From: Weizmannia acidilactici
GTDB lineage: Bacteria; Bacillota; Bacilli; Bacillales; Bacillaceae_C
Assembly (NCBI RefSeq): GCF_008974225.1
Contig: NZ_BKZR01000008.1
Location: forward strand, 38,668-102,667
Direction of reading: 5' to 3'
DNA length: 64,000 bases
Each line of letters starts with the position of its first letter. Within the stretch, counting starts at the first letter, position 1. The notes under the pieces are model-generated. The model was not told the origin of the DNA. It did not search any database and was given only the letters and a program-made list of their open reading frames with translations. This document shows positions 42,933-51,708 of the stretch, in pieces. Made by a program: the position numbers and the translations under genes.

Positions 42933-44051
42933 TCAGGATTCAAACGGGAACCAGCCGGGCCTGGACACGATCCCGTTCCAAAGCGGTTCCGGAATAACAA
43001 GCCGTTCGCGGTCATCTTTTCGGAGCGCCGTTTGGATTTCATCTTCTTTTCCGGCGCGGATTTTTTCCACCCAGTGCGGTTCCATAATCAGCTCACGTCC
43101 GAGGGCAACAAGCGGCACACCTGTTTCCATTGCTTTCAAAACATCTTCGCCGGTATGCAGCGAACCGACGCCGATCACCGGCACTTTGCCGTCTACGCGT
43201 TCCAAAATCTGTTCGATGCGGGAGCGGCCCGGATCTCCGCCGCGGCGGGCATTCGACCAGAAATCCTGCAGTGAAATATGCAGATAGTCGAGATCTTTTT
43301 CAACGAGGGCATCCAAAAGCGCAAAAGTTTCGTCCATTGTAATGCCCGGTTCGTACGGTTCTTCCGGAGAAAGCCTATACCCGACTAAAAACGGCCGCCT
43401 GGTATGTTCGGAGACCGCTTTTTTCACTGCATCGACAACGGCGAGCGGAAAAGCGAGCCGTTTTTCCAGGCTGCCGCCCCAGCGATCATCACGCCGGTTT
43501 GTAAACGGGGAGAAAAATTGCTGAATGAGATAGCCGTTCGCACCGTGGATTTCCACCCCGTCAAAGCCCGCTTCAATCGCGCGCCGGGTAGCTTCTCCGT
43601 ACGCCCGCACAATTTCCGCGGTTTCTTCGTCCGTCAATGCGCGTGCATGCACATTGCCGTTTGAAGAGTCCACTGCGCTTGCGCTGACGACATCCCCGTC
43701 CGGAACGAGCTCTGGCGGGCATTCGCGGCCGCCATGATGGATTTGCAGCACGGCTTTTGATCCGTTCTTTTGAATGGTTTCCGCAAGTTTCCTCATTCCT
43801 TCGATCATGCTGTCAACATGGGCGCCGGGCTGCCCCGGGAAAGCTTTCCCGTTGGCCGTTACGTTGGCGCATGCTGTAATCACGACACCCGGCCCATTGG
43901 AACGTTCCGCATAATAGCGGAGTTCGGCCTCGGAAACCGTTCCGTCATCGTTGGAGGAATAGTGGGTCATCGGCGCCATCACAATGCGGTTGTCCGTCTT
44001 TACGCCGCTTTTAAACGTCATCGGTTCAAACAATTTGCTGTATTTGTCCAA
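42933..44051 (-). CDS. NADH:flavin oxidoreductase, Old Yellow Enzyme family (YqiG-like)
   Basis: 372-residue FMN enzyme with a TIM barrel. Hallmarks: LFEPMTFKSGVKTDNRIVMAPMTHYSS at the N-terminus, LQIHHGGREC (flavin/substrate His pair), DGVEIHGANGYLIQQFFSPFTNRRDDRWGGS, and VPLVALGRELIMEP. It reduces activated alkenes; the natural substrate is unknown. TTG 44051 (MDKYSKLFEP) follows AAAGGAG and gives the length I recall for B. subtilis YqiG; the frame is open 62 codons further, but that part lies in degenerate repeats. Confidence 0.88.
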   Translation of the reverse strand: MDKYSKLFEPMTFKSGVKTDNRIVMAPMTHYSSNDDGTVSEAELRYYAERSNGPGVVITACANVTANGKAFPGQPGAHVDSMIEGMRKLAETIQKNGSKAVLQIHHGGRECPPELVPDGDVVSASAVDSSNGNVHARALTDEETAEIVRAYGEATRRAIEAGFDGVEIHGANGYLIQQFFSPFTNRRDDRWGGSLEKRLAFPLAVVDAVKKAVSEHTRRPFLVGYRLSPEEPYEPGITMDETFALLDALVEKDLDYLHISLQDFWSNARRGGDPGRSRIEQILERVDGKVPVIGVGSLHTGEDVLKAMETGVPLVALGRELIMEPHWVEKIRAGKEDEIQTALRKDDRERLVIPEPLWNGIVSRPGWFPFES

Positions 44052-44099
44052 CTTGTGATGCTCCTTTCCTGTAATTTCGTTCTTTTTTATTATGGTCCA

Positions 44100-44300
44100 A
44101 TTTGTAAAAAAATTGAAACGAAACGCACCAGGACCTTTTTCGGAAAACGCTCCGGTTCGCAATTCAATGCGAATGAAATATGCTGCGGTTTTCTCATACA
44201 ACATTCCCTGTTGATGAAAAATGAAAACGAAACGCACCAGGGAGATTTCGTACCGAATAGTCCCATTTCATTAAAAATCGAAGCAAATGCCCCGGCGCTT
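44100..44300. repeat. Degenerate ~54-bp tandem repeat
   Basis: Blocks like GAAACGAAACGCACCAGG start near 44115, 44171, 44224 and 44278, so the step is 53-56 bp and drifts. The first and third are almost identical (ACGAAACGCACCAGG); the others are diverged. Possibly an eroded relative of the 52-bp arrays. No gene in 44052-44415. Confidence 0.5.
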
Positions 44301-44415
44301 TTTTGCAAAAATCCGATTTCGTAATAAAACTGCAAAAAACGAAGCGGCACAACGGACAAAAAATGCGCATATCATAGAGGAAAGCACGCTTTACATCTTA
44401 GATTGGGGGACGTGT

Positions 44416-44883
44416 ATGATGAGTGATGTCCTTCTACTGCTTCAAATGGTGGCAAAAAGGTTGAGTGTCCTTTCGCTTTTTGCGGCAGTGCTGTTGTTGT
44501 TGTCCCATTTATGGCTGTATACCGTCATTGCGCTGATCATTGCGGGATGTTTGCTCTGCATTGGCCGGATCATCAAAGAAAAATGCAGTGGGCCGGAAAG
44601 CGATCGACGCTGGTACACCCTGATTGTCGTGAGCGATGAAGTTTGGGATGATGAGGAGGACGCACCTTTTTTTGAAATGGATAGCGTTTCTTTGGAATTG
44701 CATTACCAATATGACGATATCCGCGGCATCAACCCGCAGATTCAGCTGCAGGAGCTGCCCGGCTTTATTTTAGTGGAAACGGATGACACAAAAAGAATAG
44801 ATGAAACATTGGAAAACCCGTCCCTGGTCACAAGCAATTATGCGGAAGTGGTACGGTTTTTGAAAGCGAAAGCGGAAAAGTGA
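44416..44883 (+). CDS. Small membrane protein of unknown function
   Basis: 155 residues. Two hydrophobic stretches at about 15-32 and 34-52 (LSVLSLFAAVLLLLSHLWLY, TVIALIIAGCLLCIGRI) probably form a helical hairpin, followed by an acidic cytoplasmic part (SDEVWDDEEDAPFFEMDSVS) of about 95 residues. I do not recognise a family. ATG 44416 or 44419 follows GGGGGA. It lies about 100 bp upstream of the HD-GYP gene on the same strand and may be co-transcribed. Confidence 0.65.
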   Translation: MMSDVLLLLQMVAKRLSVLSLFAAVLLLLSHLWLYTVIALIIAGCLLCIGRIIKEKCSGPESDRRWYTLIVVSDEVWDDEEDAPFFEMDSVSLELHYQYDDIRGINPQIQLQELPGFILVETDDTKRIDETLENPSLVTSNYAEVVRFLKAKAEK

Positions 44884-44985
44884 ATTTTGTGGAAAAGACT
44901 TCCATTTCCCCTTTCCTATGTTAAAATAGAGAAAAGAAATTTTTTCCTGTCCTGTTCTCCAAAAAGGAAGGGGGATCTCTTTTCG

Positions 44986-46008
44986 ATGAAGTTTCAGAAA
45001 GGTGCAAGGCTAAAGGAAGATTTATACTCCAATACCGGCATCCTGCTGTTGCGGAAAGGAACGTTTCTCACTGCAAAACTGGCTTCCATTTTAAATAAAT
45101 ATGAAGTCGTACCGGATCCTTCGCTCAAAGGGAGAAGGATTGCCGCGGAAGTGACGGGCATTTTCCATGATGTTTTATATGAAAATATTTACCGTTCCAT
45201 GGAAGAACTGCAGCAAACGATTCGAGTCAAAGCGGAACTGTGCGATGCCGAAATCCAGGATATGGAGAAAAATTTCCACAGGCTGTACAAAGAAGTGCTC
45301 GCCACCCATACCTCTTTTTTGGAATTGATGGAACATTTTTCATCGGATGAATATTTGTTCAAGCATTGTATCCATGTCGGCCTGATTGCCGCCAGCATCG
45401 GAAAAATGCTGAAATTGCCGCACGAGAAGCAAAATCTATTGGCTCAAATGGGGCTTTTCCACGATATCGGAAAATTCACCATTGATCCGCGCATCCTCAA
45501 TAAGCCTGGAAAATTGACGAATGAAGAGTTCGCGGTGATAAAAACGCATCCTGCGGCGGGATACCGGCTGCTTGAAAATACTTCTTTGGATCCGATGATT
45601 TTAAAAGGTGCGCTGATGCACCATGAACGGTTGGACGGTTCGGGTTACCCGGAAGGCAGGAAAAATATCCCTTTTCTTGTCAGAATCTTGTCCGTGGCAG
45701 ATACGTTTGATGCGATCTGTTCCAACCGCGCATACCGCCGGAGGCAACCGGTATTCTATGCGATTGACGAATTGATGGCCGATGCAAAAGCCGGCCGCCT
45801 GGATTCCGAGGTCGTCCTTCCTTTTGCCAACTTCCTGATGGAAAATTACCGGAATCAGCCGATCACCATGCGAAATGGTGCCAGAGGAAAAATTGTCCAT
45901 ATTCATCCCCTCTATCCGAATCAGCCCATCCTTAAAATAGAAGGTTATCCGTTGTTAAACCTCAAGGAACAAAAACTGACCCTGTTTCAAATTGCAAACA
46001 TGCAATAA
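44986..46008 (+). CDS. HD-GYP domain protein (probable c-di-GMP phosphodiesterase)
   Basis: 340-residue cytosolic protein. The C-terminal HD-GYP domain is complete: HCIHVGLIAASIGKMLKLP, MGLFHDIGKFTIDPRILNKPGKLT, KTHPAAGYRLL, HHERLDGSGYPEG (GYP), and VADTFDAICSNRAYR. Metal ligands His/His-Asp and the GYP triad are all present, so it may degrade c-di-GMP. The first ~110 residues (FQKGARLKEDLYSNTGILLL...) lack a membrane or receiver domain. ATG 44986 follows AAGGAAGGGGG. Confidence 0.87.
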   Translation: MKFQKGARLKEDLYSNTGILLLRKGTFLTAKLASILNKYEVVPDPSLKGRRIAAEVTGIFHDVLYENIYRSMEELQQTIRVKAELCDAEIQDMEKNFHRLYKEVLATHTSFLELMEHFSSDEYLFKHCIHVGLIAASIGKMLKLPHEKQNLLAQMGLFHDIGKFTIDPRILNKPGKLTNEEFAVIKTHPAAGYRLLENTSLDPMILKGALMHHERLDGSGYPEGRKNIPFLVRILSVADTFDAICSNRAYRRRQPVFYAIDELMADAKAGRLDSEVVLPFANFLMENYRNQPITMRNGARGKIVHIHPLYPNQPILKIEGYPLLNLKEQKLTLFQIANMQ

Positions 46009-46010
46009 TC

Positions 46011-46052
46011 GTCCGGCCCCGTATAAAAACGGGAGCCGGGGCCGCCCGCAAT
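46011..46052 (+). terminator. Terminator of the HD-GYP gene
   Basis: CGGCCCC...GGGGCCG stem with a 17-base loop that can pair further (CCCG/CGGG), then AATTTTT. Confidence 0.65.
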
Positions 46053-46459
46053 TTTTATGAAGTTTTAAACTGGGCAGCCGCTTTTTTCAAGGCATCGGCC
46101 ATCCGCTGTAAGTTTGTTTTGGGTTCCCGTCAAGCCGGCCGCCCCTTCCGTGAGGCTGAGCGTGCCTGTTCCATCCGTTTTTTCAGCGGGCAGATGATAT
46201 AAGTTGTGAAAACAGAAGCGCCATTTTAAGGAGGATGCTTTTCTTGACCATGATATTTCCTGCCCAATGCAGTCCTGAAAATTTAAAAACAAAGCAAAAT
46301 ACTTTCCGGAGGTCAAAGTGTGGAAAAATGTACGCTTGCAGGCGAGTACATTTAGAGATAGGTCTTCCCATGGGAAATATGATGTCAAAAATTGGTGAGC
46401 TATTAAAAGATACAAACAGCCTTATCGAATTTGAAAAACAGATCCAACTTCTGCGCCCA
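46053..46459. other. Gap with a possible chemoreceptor C-terminal relic
   Basis: On the minus strand about 46067-46120 reads LQRMADALKKAAAQFKTS before a stop, similar to the last residues of methyl-accepting proteins, but an in-frame stop lies just upstream. The rest (46130-46459) shows no gene; small frames on the plus strand have no ribosome site. Confidence 0.25.
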
Positions 46460-46489
46460 TTGACTTGCGTCTCTAATCTTTGATATAGT
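46460..46489 (+). promoter_or_regulatory. Promoter of the glyS T-box transcript
   Basis: -35 TTGACT and -10 TATAGT at 18 bp; start near 46496. Confidence 0.6.
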
Positions 46490-46495
46490 AAATTT

Positions 46496-46714
46496 AATTC
46501 AATACGCGACGATGAAGGATCAATAGTAACCGGAGGGCTCCTTTTCAAAGCGAGCCGGGGATGGTGGAAGCCCGGCAAGGAAACCGGCGAAACGGCAGTC
46601 CGGAGTTATTTTTTCATGGAAAGTGGGTGCGGAAAATCTGCATCAACTGGGGTGGAACCGCGGGAATACAAGCTCTCGTCCCCAGGCTGTTGCCTGGAGC
46701 CGGGAGCTTTTTAT
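46496..46714 (+). ncRNA. T-box riboswitch, glycine type
   Basis: Leader of glyS. Stem I spans about 46510-46605 with the apical GGATGGTGGAAGCCCGGC region, and GGC at 46594-46596 is the probable specifier codon for glycine. The T-box bulge GGGGTGGAACCGCGGG is at about 46650-46665. The following AGCTCTC...CCCAGGC-TGTT-GCCTGG...GGGAGCT hairpin with TTTTT (46670-46714) is the terminator. Uncharged tRNA-Gly bound to it would allow glyS transcription. Confidence 0.9.
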
Positions 46715-46774
46715 ATTGGAAAAATTCCCGTCCCCAGGGAAACCATTTCAATGAAAAAAGGAGAGATTTTTACA

Positions 46775-48157
46775 ATGAGCGTAACAATGGAACAGATTGT
46801 GTCGCACGCCAAACATCGCGGGTTTATCTTCCCGGGTTCGGAAATTTACGGGGGACTTGCGAACACATGGGATTACGGCCCGCTTGGCGTCGAATTTAAA
46901 AACAATATCAAAAAGGCGTGGTGGAAAAAATTCATCCAGGAGTCGCCATACAATGTTGGGCTCGACGCCGCAATTTTGATGAACCCGCGCACATGGGAAG
47001 CGAGCGGCCACCTCGGCAACTTCAACGACCCGATGATCGACTGCAAAAACTGTAAATCCCGGCACCGCGCCGACAAACTGATCGAAAACGCCCTCCAGGA
47101 AAAGGGGATCGAAATGATCGTCGACGGCCTGCCGTTTGAAAAAATGGAAGAACTCATCAAAGAACATGACATTGCTTGCCCGGACTGCGGCAGCAAAAAC
47201 TGGACCGGCATCCGCCAGTTCAACCTCATGTTTAAAACGTACCAGGGTGTAACCGAAGACAGCGCCAACGAGCTTTACTTACGCCCGGAAACCGCCCAGG
47301 GGATCTTCGTCAATTTTAAAAATGTACAGCGGACGATGCGAAAAAAACTACCGTTCGGGATTGCGCAGATCGGCAAAAGCTTCCGGAACGAAATCACACC
47401 GGGGAACTTTACTTTCCGCACGCGTGAATTCGAACAGATGGAACTTGAATTTTTCTGCAAGCCGGGCGAAGAGCTGAAATGGTTCGACTATTGGAAGCAG
47501 TATGCACGCGAATTTTTGCTGAACCTCGGCATGAAGGAAGAAAACCTGCGTCTGCGCGACCATGAAAAAGAAGAATTGTCCCACTACTCGAACGCGACGA
47601 CCGACTTTGAATACAAATTCCCGTTCGGCTGGGGCGAACTGTGGGGCATCGCATCCCGCACCGATTATGACTTGCGGCGGCATATGGAATATTCGGGCGA
47701 AGACTTCACGTACCTTGATCAGGAAACGAACGAACGCTTCATTCCGTACTGCATTGAGCCGTCGCTTGGCGCAGACCGCGTGGCGCTTGCCTTTATGATT
47801 GATGCGTACGACGAAGAGAAACTCGAAGACGGCACAAGCCGCACGGTGATGCACCTGCACCCGGCACTCGCGCCGTACAAAGCCGCCGTTCTGCCGCTGT
47901 CGAAAAAACTTTCCGGTGAAGCGCGCGAAATTTTCACTGATTTGTCGAAATCATTTATGGTCGACTTTGACGAAACCGGCTCGATCGGGAAACGGTACCG
48001 CCGCCAGGACGAAATCGGCACACCGTTCTGCATCACGTTCGACTTCGATTCGCGCGACGACCACATGGTAACCGTCCGCGACCGCGACACGATGGAGCAA
48101 ACCCGCCTGCCGATCACCGAACTGAAAGCATTTTTGGAGGAAAAAGTCCAATTTTAA
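46775..48157 (+). CDS. glyS: Glycyl-tRNA synthetase, single-chain class II (GlyS)
   Basis: 460-residue homodimeric glycyl-tRNA synthetase that charges tRNA-Gly. N-terminal HAKHRGFIFPGSEIYGGLANTWDYGP; class II motif 2 in FRNEITPGNFTFRTREFEQMELEFF, motif 3 in EPSLGADRVALAFM; C-terminal anticodon-binding domain. It also has the zinc-like pair CKNCKSR...CPDCGSKNW. This is the archaeal/eukaryal-type enzyme found in many Bacilli, not the heterotetrameric GlyQS. ATG 46775 follows AAAAGGAGAG. The longer frame from 46616 runs through the T-box and is not used. Confidence 0.94.
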   Translation: MSVTMEQIVSHAKHRGFIFPGSEIYGGLANTWDYGPLGVEFKNNIKKAWWKKFIQESPYNVGLDAAILMNPRTWEASGHLGNFNDPMIDCKNCKSRHRADKLIENALQEKGIEMIVDGLPFEKMEELIKEHDIACPDCGSKNWTGIRQFNLMFKTYQGVTEDSANELYLRPETAQGIFVNFKNVQRTMRKKLPFGIAQIGKSFRNEITPGNFTFRTREFEQMELEFFCKPGEELKWFDYWKQYAREFLLNLGMKEENLRLRDHEKEELSHYSNATTDFEYKFPFGWGELWGIASRTDYDLRRHMEYSGEDFTYLDQETNERFIPYCIEPSLGADRVALAFMIDAYDEEKLEDGTSRTVMHLHPALAPYKAAVLPLSKKLSGEAREIFTDLSKSFMVDFDETGSIGKRYRRQDEIGTPFCITFDFDSRDDHMVTVRDRDTMEQTRLPITELKAFLEEKVQF

Positions 48158-48163
48158 TGATGC

Positions 48164-48197
48164 AAACCCGCAGGAAAATTGTTTTCTGCGGGTTTTG
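48164..48197 (+). terminator. Terminator of glyS
   Basis: AAACCCGCAG...CTGCGGGTTTT, perfect stem with TTTT. Confidence 0.85.
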
Positions 48198-48269
48198 CCA
48201 CTGTAAAAGGATCCAATTTTTACCAAACATGCAGAGGGGGGGGTACGGTTTCCCGGACTTCTCTGTTTT

Positions 48270-48995
48270 TTGTTTCGCCGATTTCCTGATTCTTTCCGCC
48301 GATATTTTTGACCTTTCCGCCGATATCCCTGGAAAGTCCGCTGATTTCCCCGCGGTTTCCGCTGATTCGGCAGAACAAAGTGGGCAGCTGGCCAAAGTTA
48401 AGAGTCCGGCACCGCTTGTTTAGAAATTTTTTACGAAGGAACAGCAGCTCTTCTCCCTGTATTTTTTCGATTCGCCGATTTTCTGGTTCTTTCCGCCGAT
48501 ATTTTTGACCTTTCCGCCGATATCCCTAGAAAGTCCGCTGATTTCCCCGCGGTTTCCGCTGATTCGGTAGAACAAGGTAGGCAGCTGTCCAAAGTTAAGA
48601 GCCCGGCACCGCTTGTTTAGAAATTTTTTACGAAGGAACAGCAGCTCTTCTCCCTGTATTTTTTTGTTTCGCCGATTTCCTGATTCTTTCCGCCGATATC
48701 CCTGGAAAGTCCGCTGATTTCCCCGCGGTTTCCGCTGATTCGGTAGAACAAGGTAGGCAGCTGTCCAAAGTTAAGAGCCCGGCACCGCTTGTTTAGAAAT
48801 TTTTTACGAAGGAACAGCAGCTCTTCTCCCTGTATTTTTTTGTTTCGCCGATTTCCTGATTCTTTCCGCCGATATCCCGGGAGATTCCGCTGATTCGGTG
48901 GAAAAGGGTCGGGTGTTCAGCCGAAGACAGGGTCTCCGAAGCCAGTTATTTTACAAAGGGAAGCTTTTCTTTTTCATGTTATCGCTGATTTCCTG
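48270..48995. repeat. 21-bp periodic CGCYGAT array, four blocks
   Basis: CGCCGAT and CGCTGAT repeat at exact 21-bp steps in successive blocks. The blocks are separated by a conserved ~100-bp spacer with ACCGCTTGTTTAGAAATTTT starting at 48411, 48608 and 48784. These intervals are 197 and 176 bp, differing by exactly one 21-bp unit. A fourth block near 48840-48900 is followed by diverged sequence. Confidence 0.85.
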
Positions 48996-49254
48996 ATTCT
49001 TTCCGGCAAGTTCGGTTATGATACAAAAAGGAGCGGTTTTATCACTTACGAAATCATCATCGTTTGATTTAAGATAATGATGCGGCCGTACATTGAGCAA
49101 CCCGGAGCAGGGCCCGCAAGACGAATTATGCCCGGCCATCAATAAATAAAAAGAAGGGCGGGCAGGGTGCGTTTGACCGGGAGCGCGCCGGGTAAATATT
49201 TTTTATAGTCCCGCAAAAAATTGGAGAAAGCCCGATAAGCAAAGCGAAATAGTC

Positions 49255-49283
49255 TTTACAAACCGCGGCAACGGGAGTAAGAT
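49255..49283 (+). promoter_or_regulatory. Promoter of the kimA riboswitch transcript
   Basis: -35 TTTACA and -10 TAAGAT at exactly 17 bp; start near 49290. The stretch 49000-49250 shows no gene. Confidence 0.6.
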
Positions 49284-49314
49284 AGGATGTCGTACGTAAA
49301 AATATGTTTCATAA

Positions 49315-49456
49315 CTGGACCGCTTAGTCCGGAAACGGAGCGGGGGAACCATGTTGCGGCACTGCGCCGCTTTGGGGTGAATCCTTTCGAAGGTAGGGCC
49401 ACTCTTATGTCCGAACCCGACAGCTAACCTCGTCAGCGTGATAAGAGAGGATGTGA
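49315..49456 (+). ncRNA. Cyclic di-AMP riboswitch (ydaO/yuaA class)
   Basis: All conserved blocks are in order: CGCTTAGTCCGGAAACGGAG, CGGGGGAACCA, TTGGGGTGAATCC, AGGTAGGG, GTCCGAACCCGACAGCTAAC, and CTCGTCAGCG. This is the ydaO motif that binds c-di-AMP and switches off potassium uptake. A terminator follows at 49475. Confidence 0.95.
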
Positions 49457-49474
49457 AACTGTGATCGGGCTTTT

Positions 49475-49506
49475 GACCACAGGGGAATAATTCTCTTGTG
49501 GTTTTT
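49475..49506 (+). terminator. Riboswitch terminator upstream of kimA
   Basis: ACCACAGGGGAA-TA-ATTCTCTTGTGGT stem followed by TTTTT, 48 bases before the start codon. It forms the OFF state when c-di-AMP is bound. Confidence 0.88.
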
Positions 49507-49553
49507 CTGTTTGCTACAATATGAAACATATGAGATAAAAGGAGACTATTCAA

Positions 49554-51374
49554 ATGTTCACCACTATTAAACGATTTTTAATTGGGAGGCCGTTGCGTTC
49601 GAATGAACTCGAAGGGCAGAAACTTACCAAATTAAAGGCTTTGGCGATCCTTTCATCCGATGCGCTTTCATCTGTCGCATACGGTCCTGAGCAGGTTTTA
49701 ATCGTACTGGCAACAGTGGGGGCATTGGCTTTTTGGTACTCGATTCCCATTACAGTCGGGATTTTAATTTTATTGGCAGCACTTATCGTATCTTATCGTC
49801 AGGTTATTTTTTCTTACCCTCAGGGCGGCGGGGCATACCTCGTCTCTAAAGAAAACCTTGGGGTCAGTCCCGGCCTTCTTGCAGGCGGATCCCTGCTGGT
49901 CGACTATATTTTAACCGTGGCCGTTTCCATATCGGCCGGCACGGATGCCATTACTTCCGCGTTCCAAAGTCTGCACCCGTACAATGTGTACATTGCCGTT
50001 TTTCTTGTCCTTGTCATTACCATTTTAAATTTGCGCGGATTGACGGAATCGGCCAATGTTCTCGCTTATCCGGTTTACTTATTTGTGCTGGCGCTTTTCC
50101 TCGTCATTGTCGTCGGCTTGTATAAAATCGTAACAGGGCAAATTCCGCCTGATCTGCATCCGCAAATCGGCACGCCGGTAGCAGGCATTTCGCTGTTTAT
50201 TTTGTTAAAAGCTTTCTCGTCCGGGTGTTCGGCTTTAACAGGGGTTGAAGCAATCTCCAACGCGATCCCGAACTTCCGGGAACCGGCGCCGAAAAACGCG
50301 GCCCGTACGCTTTTCATGATGGGGATCATCCTGGCAAGCCTTTTGGCGGGGATCAGTTTCCTTGCCTACTGGTTCGGGATTGCACCGGAAGAAAAACAAA
50401 CCGTTGTATCGCAAATGGCCCACAAGACATTCGGGAACGGGATATTGTATTATTTTGTCCAGGCAACAACTGCATTGATCCTTGTTCTGGCGGCAAATAC
50501 CGGGTTTTCGGCATTCCCGCAGCTTGCTTTTAACCTGGCAAGGGATAAATTCATGCCGCGCATGTTTACGATCCGCGGCGACCGGCTTGGTTATTCGAAC
50601 GGGATTATCTTTCTCGGCGTGGCTTCGATACTTTTGATCATTGCGTTCAGAGGCAATACGGAACGCCTTATTCCGTTATACGCGGTCGGTGTTTTCATTC
50701 CGTTTACGCTCGCGCAATGCGGTATGATAGTGAAATGGGTCCGCCAAAAACCAAAAGGGTGGATCGGAAGGATGTCCGTGAACTGTGTCGGTGCCTTTAT
50801 TACATTCAGCGTTTTGGTGATTTTATTTATTACAAAATTCACCCAAGTTTGGCCGGTGCTCATTTTTTTACCGATTGTCATGAGTGTTTTCAAGAAAGTG
50901 AACCGGCACTACCAGGATGTCGGCGAGCAGCTCCGGACTGAAGGCATGTTCCAGGAAGAAATCCGCGACAATGTCATCATTGTTCCGGTAGCCGGCATTA
51001 CGACAGTGGTGGAACGGACGATTAACTATGCAAAATCTTTATCTGACCAGGTCATCGCAGTTTATGTCGCTTTTGACCACGAAGATGAAAAGAGAATGGA
51101 AGAAAAATGGGAAAAGTGGAATAACGGTGTCCGCCTTGTTACTTTGCATTCTTCATACCGGAGCATTATCCAGCCACTCTCGAAATTTTTGGAAATTATT
51201 GAGCGGAAAGCAAAGGAAAACAAATACCAGGTTATGGTTTTGATCCCGCAATTTATCCCGAAAAAACGCTGGCAGAACATTTTGCACAACCAATCCGCGC
51301 TCCTCATCCGGATGCGCCTCCTTTGGGAAAAAGACATCGTCGTCGCAACTTTGCCGTATCATTTTAAAAAGTAA
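49554..51374 (+). CDS. kimA: High-affinity potassium importer KimA (YdaO)
   Basis: 606-residue KUP-superfamily K+/H+ symporter with 12 membrane helices and a cytoplasmic C-terminal domain from about residue 455. The N-terminus LTKLKALAILSSDALSSVAYGPEQV and the SYPQGGGAYLVSKENLG segment match KimA of B. subtilis, as do the C-terminal VIIVPVAGITTVVERTINYAKSLSDQVIAVYVAFD pieces. c-di-AMP controls it through the leader riboswitch and, in B. subtilis, also by binding the protein. ATG 49554 follows AAAAGGAG. Confidence 0.94.
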   Translation: MFTTIKRFLIGRPLRSNELEGQKLTKLKALAILSSDALSSVAYGPEQVLIVLATVGALAFWYSIPITVGILILLAALIVSYRQVIFSYPQGGGAYLVSKENLGVSPGLLAGGSLLVDYILTVAVSISAGTDAITSAFQSLHPYNVYIAVFLVLVITILNLRGLTESANVLAYPVYLFVLALFLVIVVGLYKIVTGQIPPDLHPQIGTPVAGISLFILLKAFSSGCSALTGVEAISNAIPNFREPAPKNAARTLFMMGIILASLLAGISFLAYWFGIAPEEKQTVVSQMAHKTFGNGILYYFVQATTALILVLAANTGFSAFPQLAFNLARDKFMPRMFTIRGDRLGYSNGIIFLGVASILLIIAFRGNTERLIPLYAVGVFIPFTLAQCGMIVKWVRQKPKGWIGRMSVNCVGAFITFSVLVILFITKFTQVWPVLIFLPIVMSVFKKVNRHYQDVGEQLRTEGMFQEEIRDNVIIVPVAGITTVVERTINYAKSLSDQVIAVYVAFDHEDEKRMEEKWEKWNNGVRLVTLHSSYRSIIQPLSKFLEIIERKAKENKYQVMVLIPQFIPKKRWQNILHNQSALLIRMRLLWEKDIVVATLPYHFKK

Positions 51375-51377
51375 AAG

Positions 51378-51412
51378 AAGGGGGCTGTCATCTCGGGCAG
51401 CCCCTTTCTTTA
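51378..51412 (+). terminator. Terminator of kimA
   Basis: GGGGCTG...CAGCCCC stem followed by TTTCTTT. Confidence 0.8.
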
Positions 51413-51474
51413 CGGGCAAACTTTAGCTGGGACTGTAAAGATGCTGAGATCTTACGGCGGGATTTGTCTGTTGG

Positions 51475-51640
51475 TGCGTTCAAATAGACAAAATGCCGAG
51501 GAATCATACGGGAAATGTCTAATTGAAAGTCTCAAAAAGACAAAAGACCCCAGAGAGCGGTGCGAAATGTCTAATTGGCAGTTTTCAACAAGACAAAATG
51601 CCGGGAATCATACGGGAAATGTCTCTTAGCGGCATGACCA
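51475..51640. repeat. 52-bp tandem hairpin array, family A (three units)
   Basis: ATGTCT at 51515, 51567 and 51619 gives two exact 52-bp steps. Arms are TGTCT...AGACA, 27-28 bp apart, with linkers like AAAATGCCGGGAATCATACG. Confidence 0.7.
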
Positions 51641-51673
51641 GCTTGTACTATCCACAAGCCCGCCGGCATTCCA

Positions 51674-51702
51674 CAAAAAAAGCTGCGCAACGGTGCGCAG
51701 CC
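51674..51702 (-). terminator. Terminator of uppP
   Basis: Minus-strand GGCTGCGC-ACCGTT-GCGCAGC stem followed by TTTTTTT. Confidence 0.88.
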
Positions 51703-51708
51703 CAAACC

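Noticed and set aside
46616..46774. N-terminal extension of glyS
   Set aside because: The extension is the T-box RNA itself, including the terminator hairpin; the synthetase family begins at ATG 46775.
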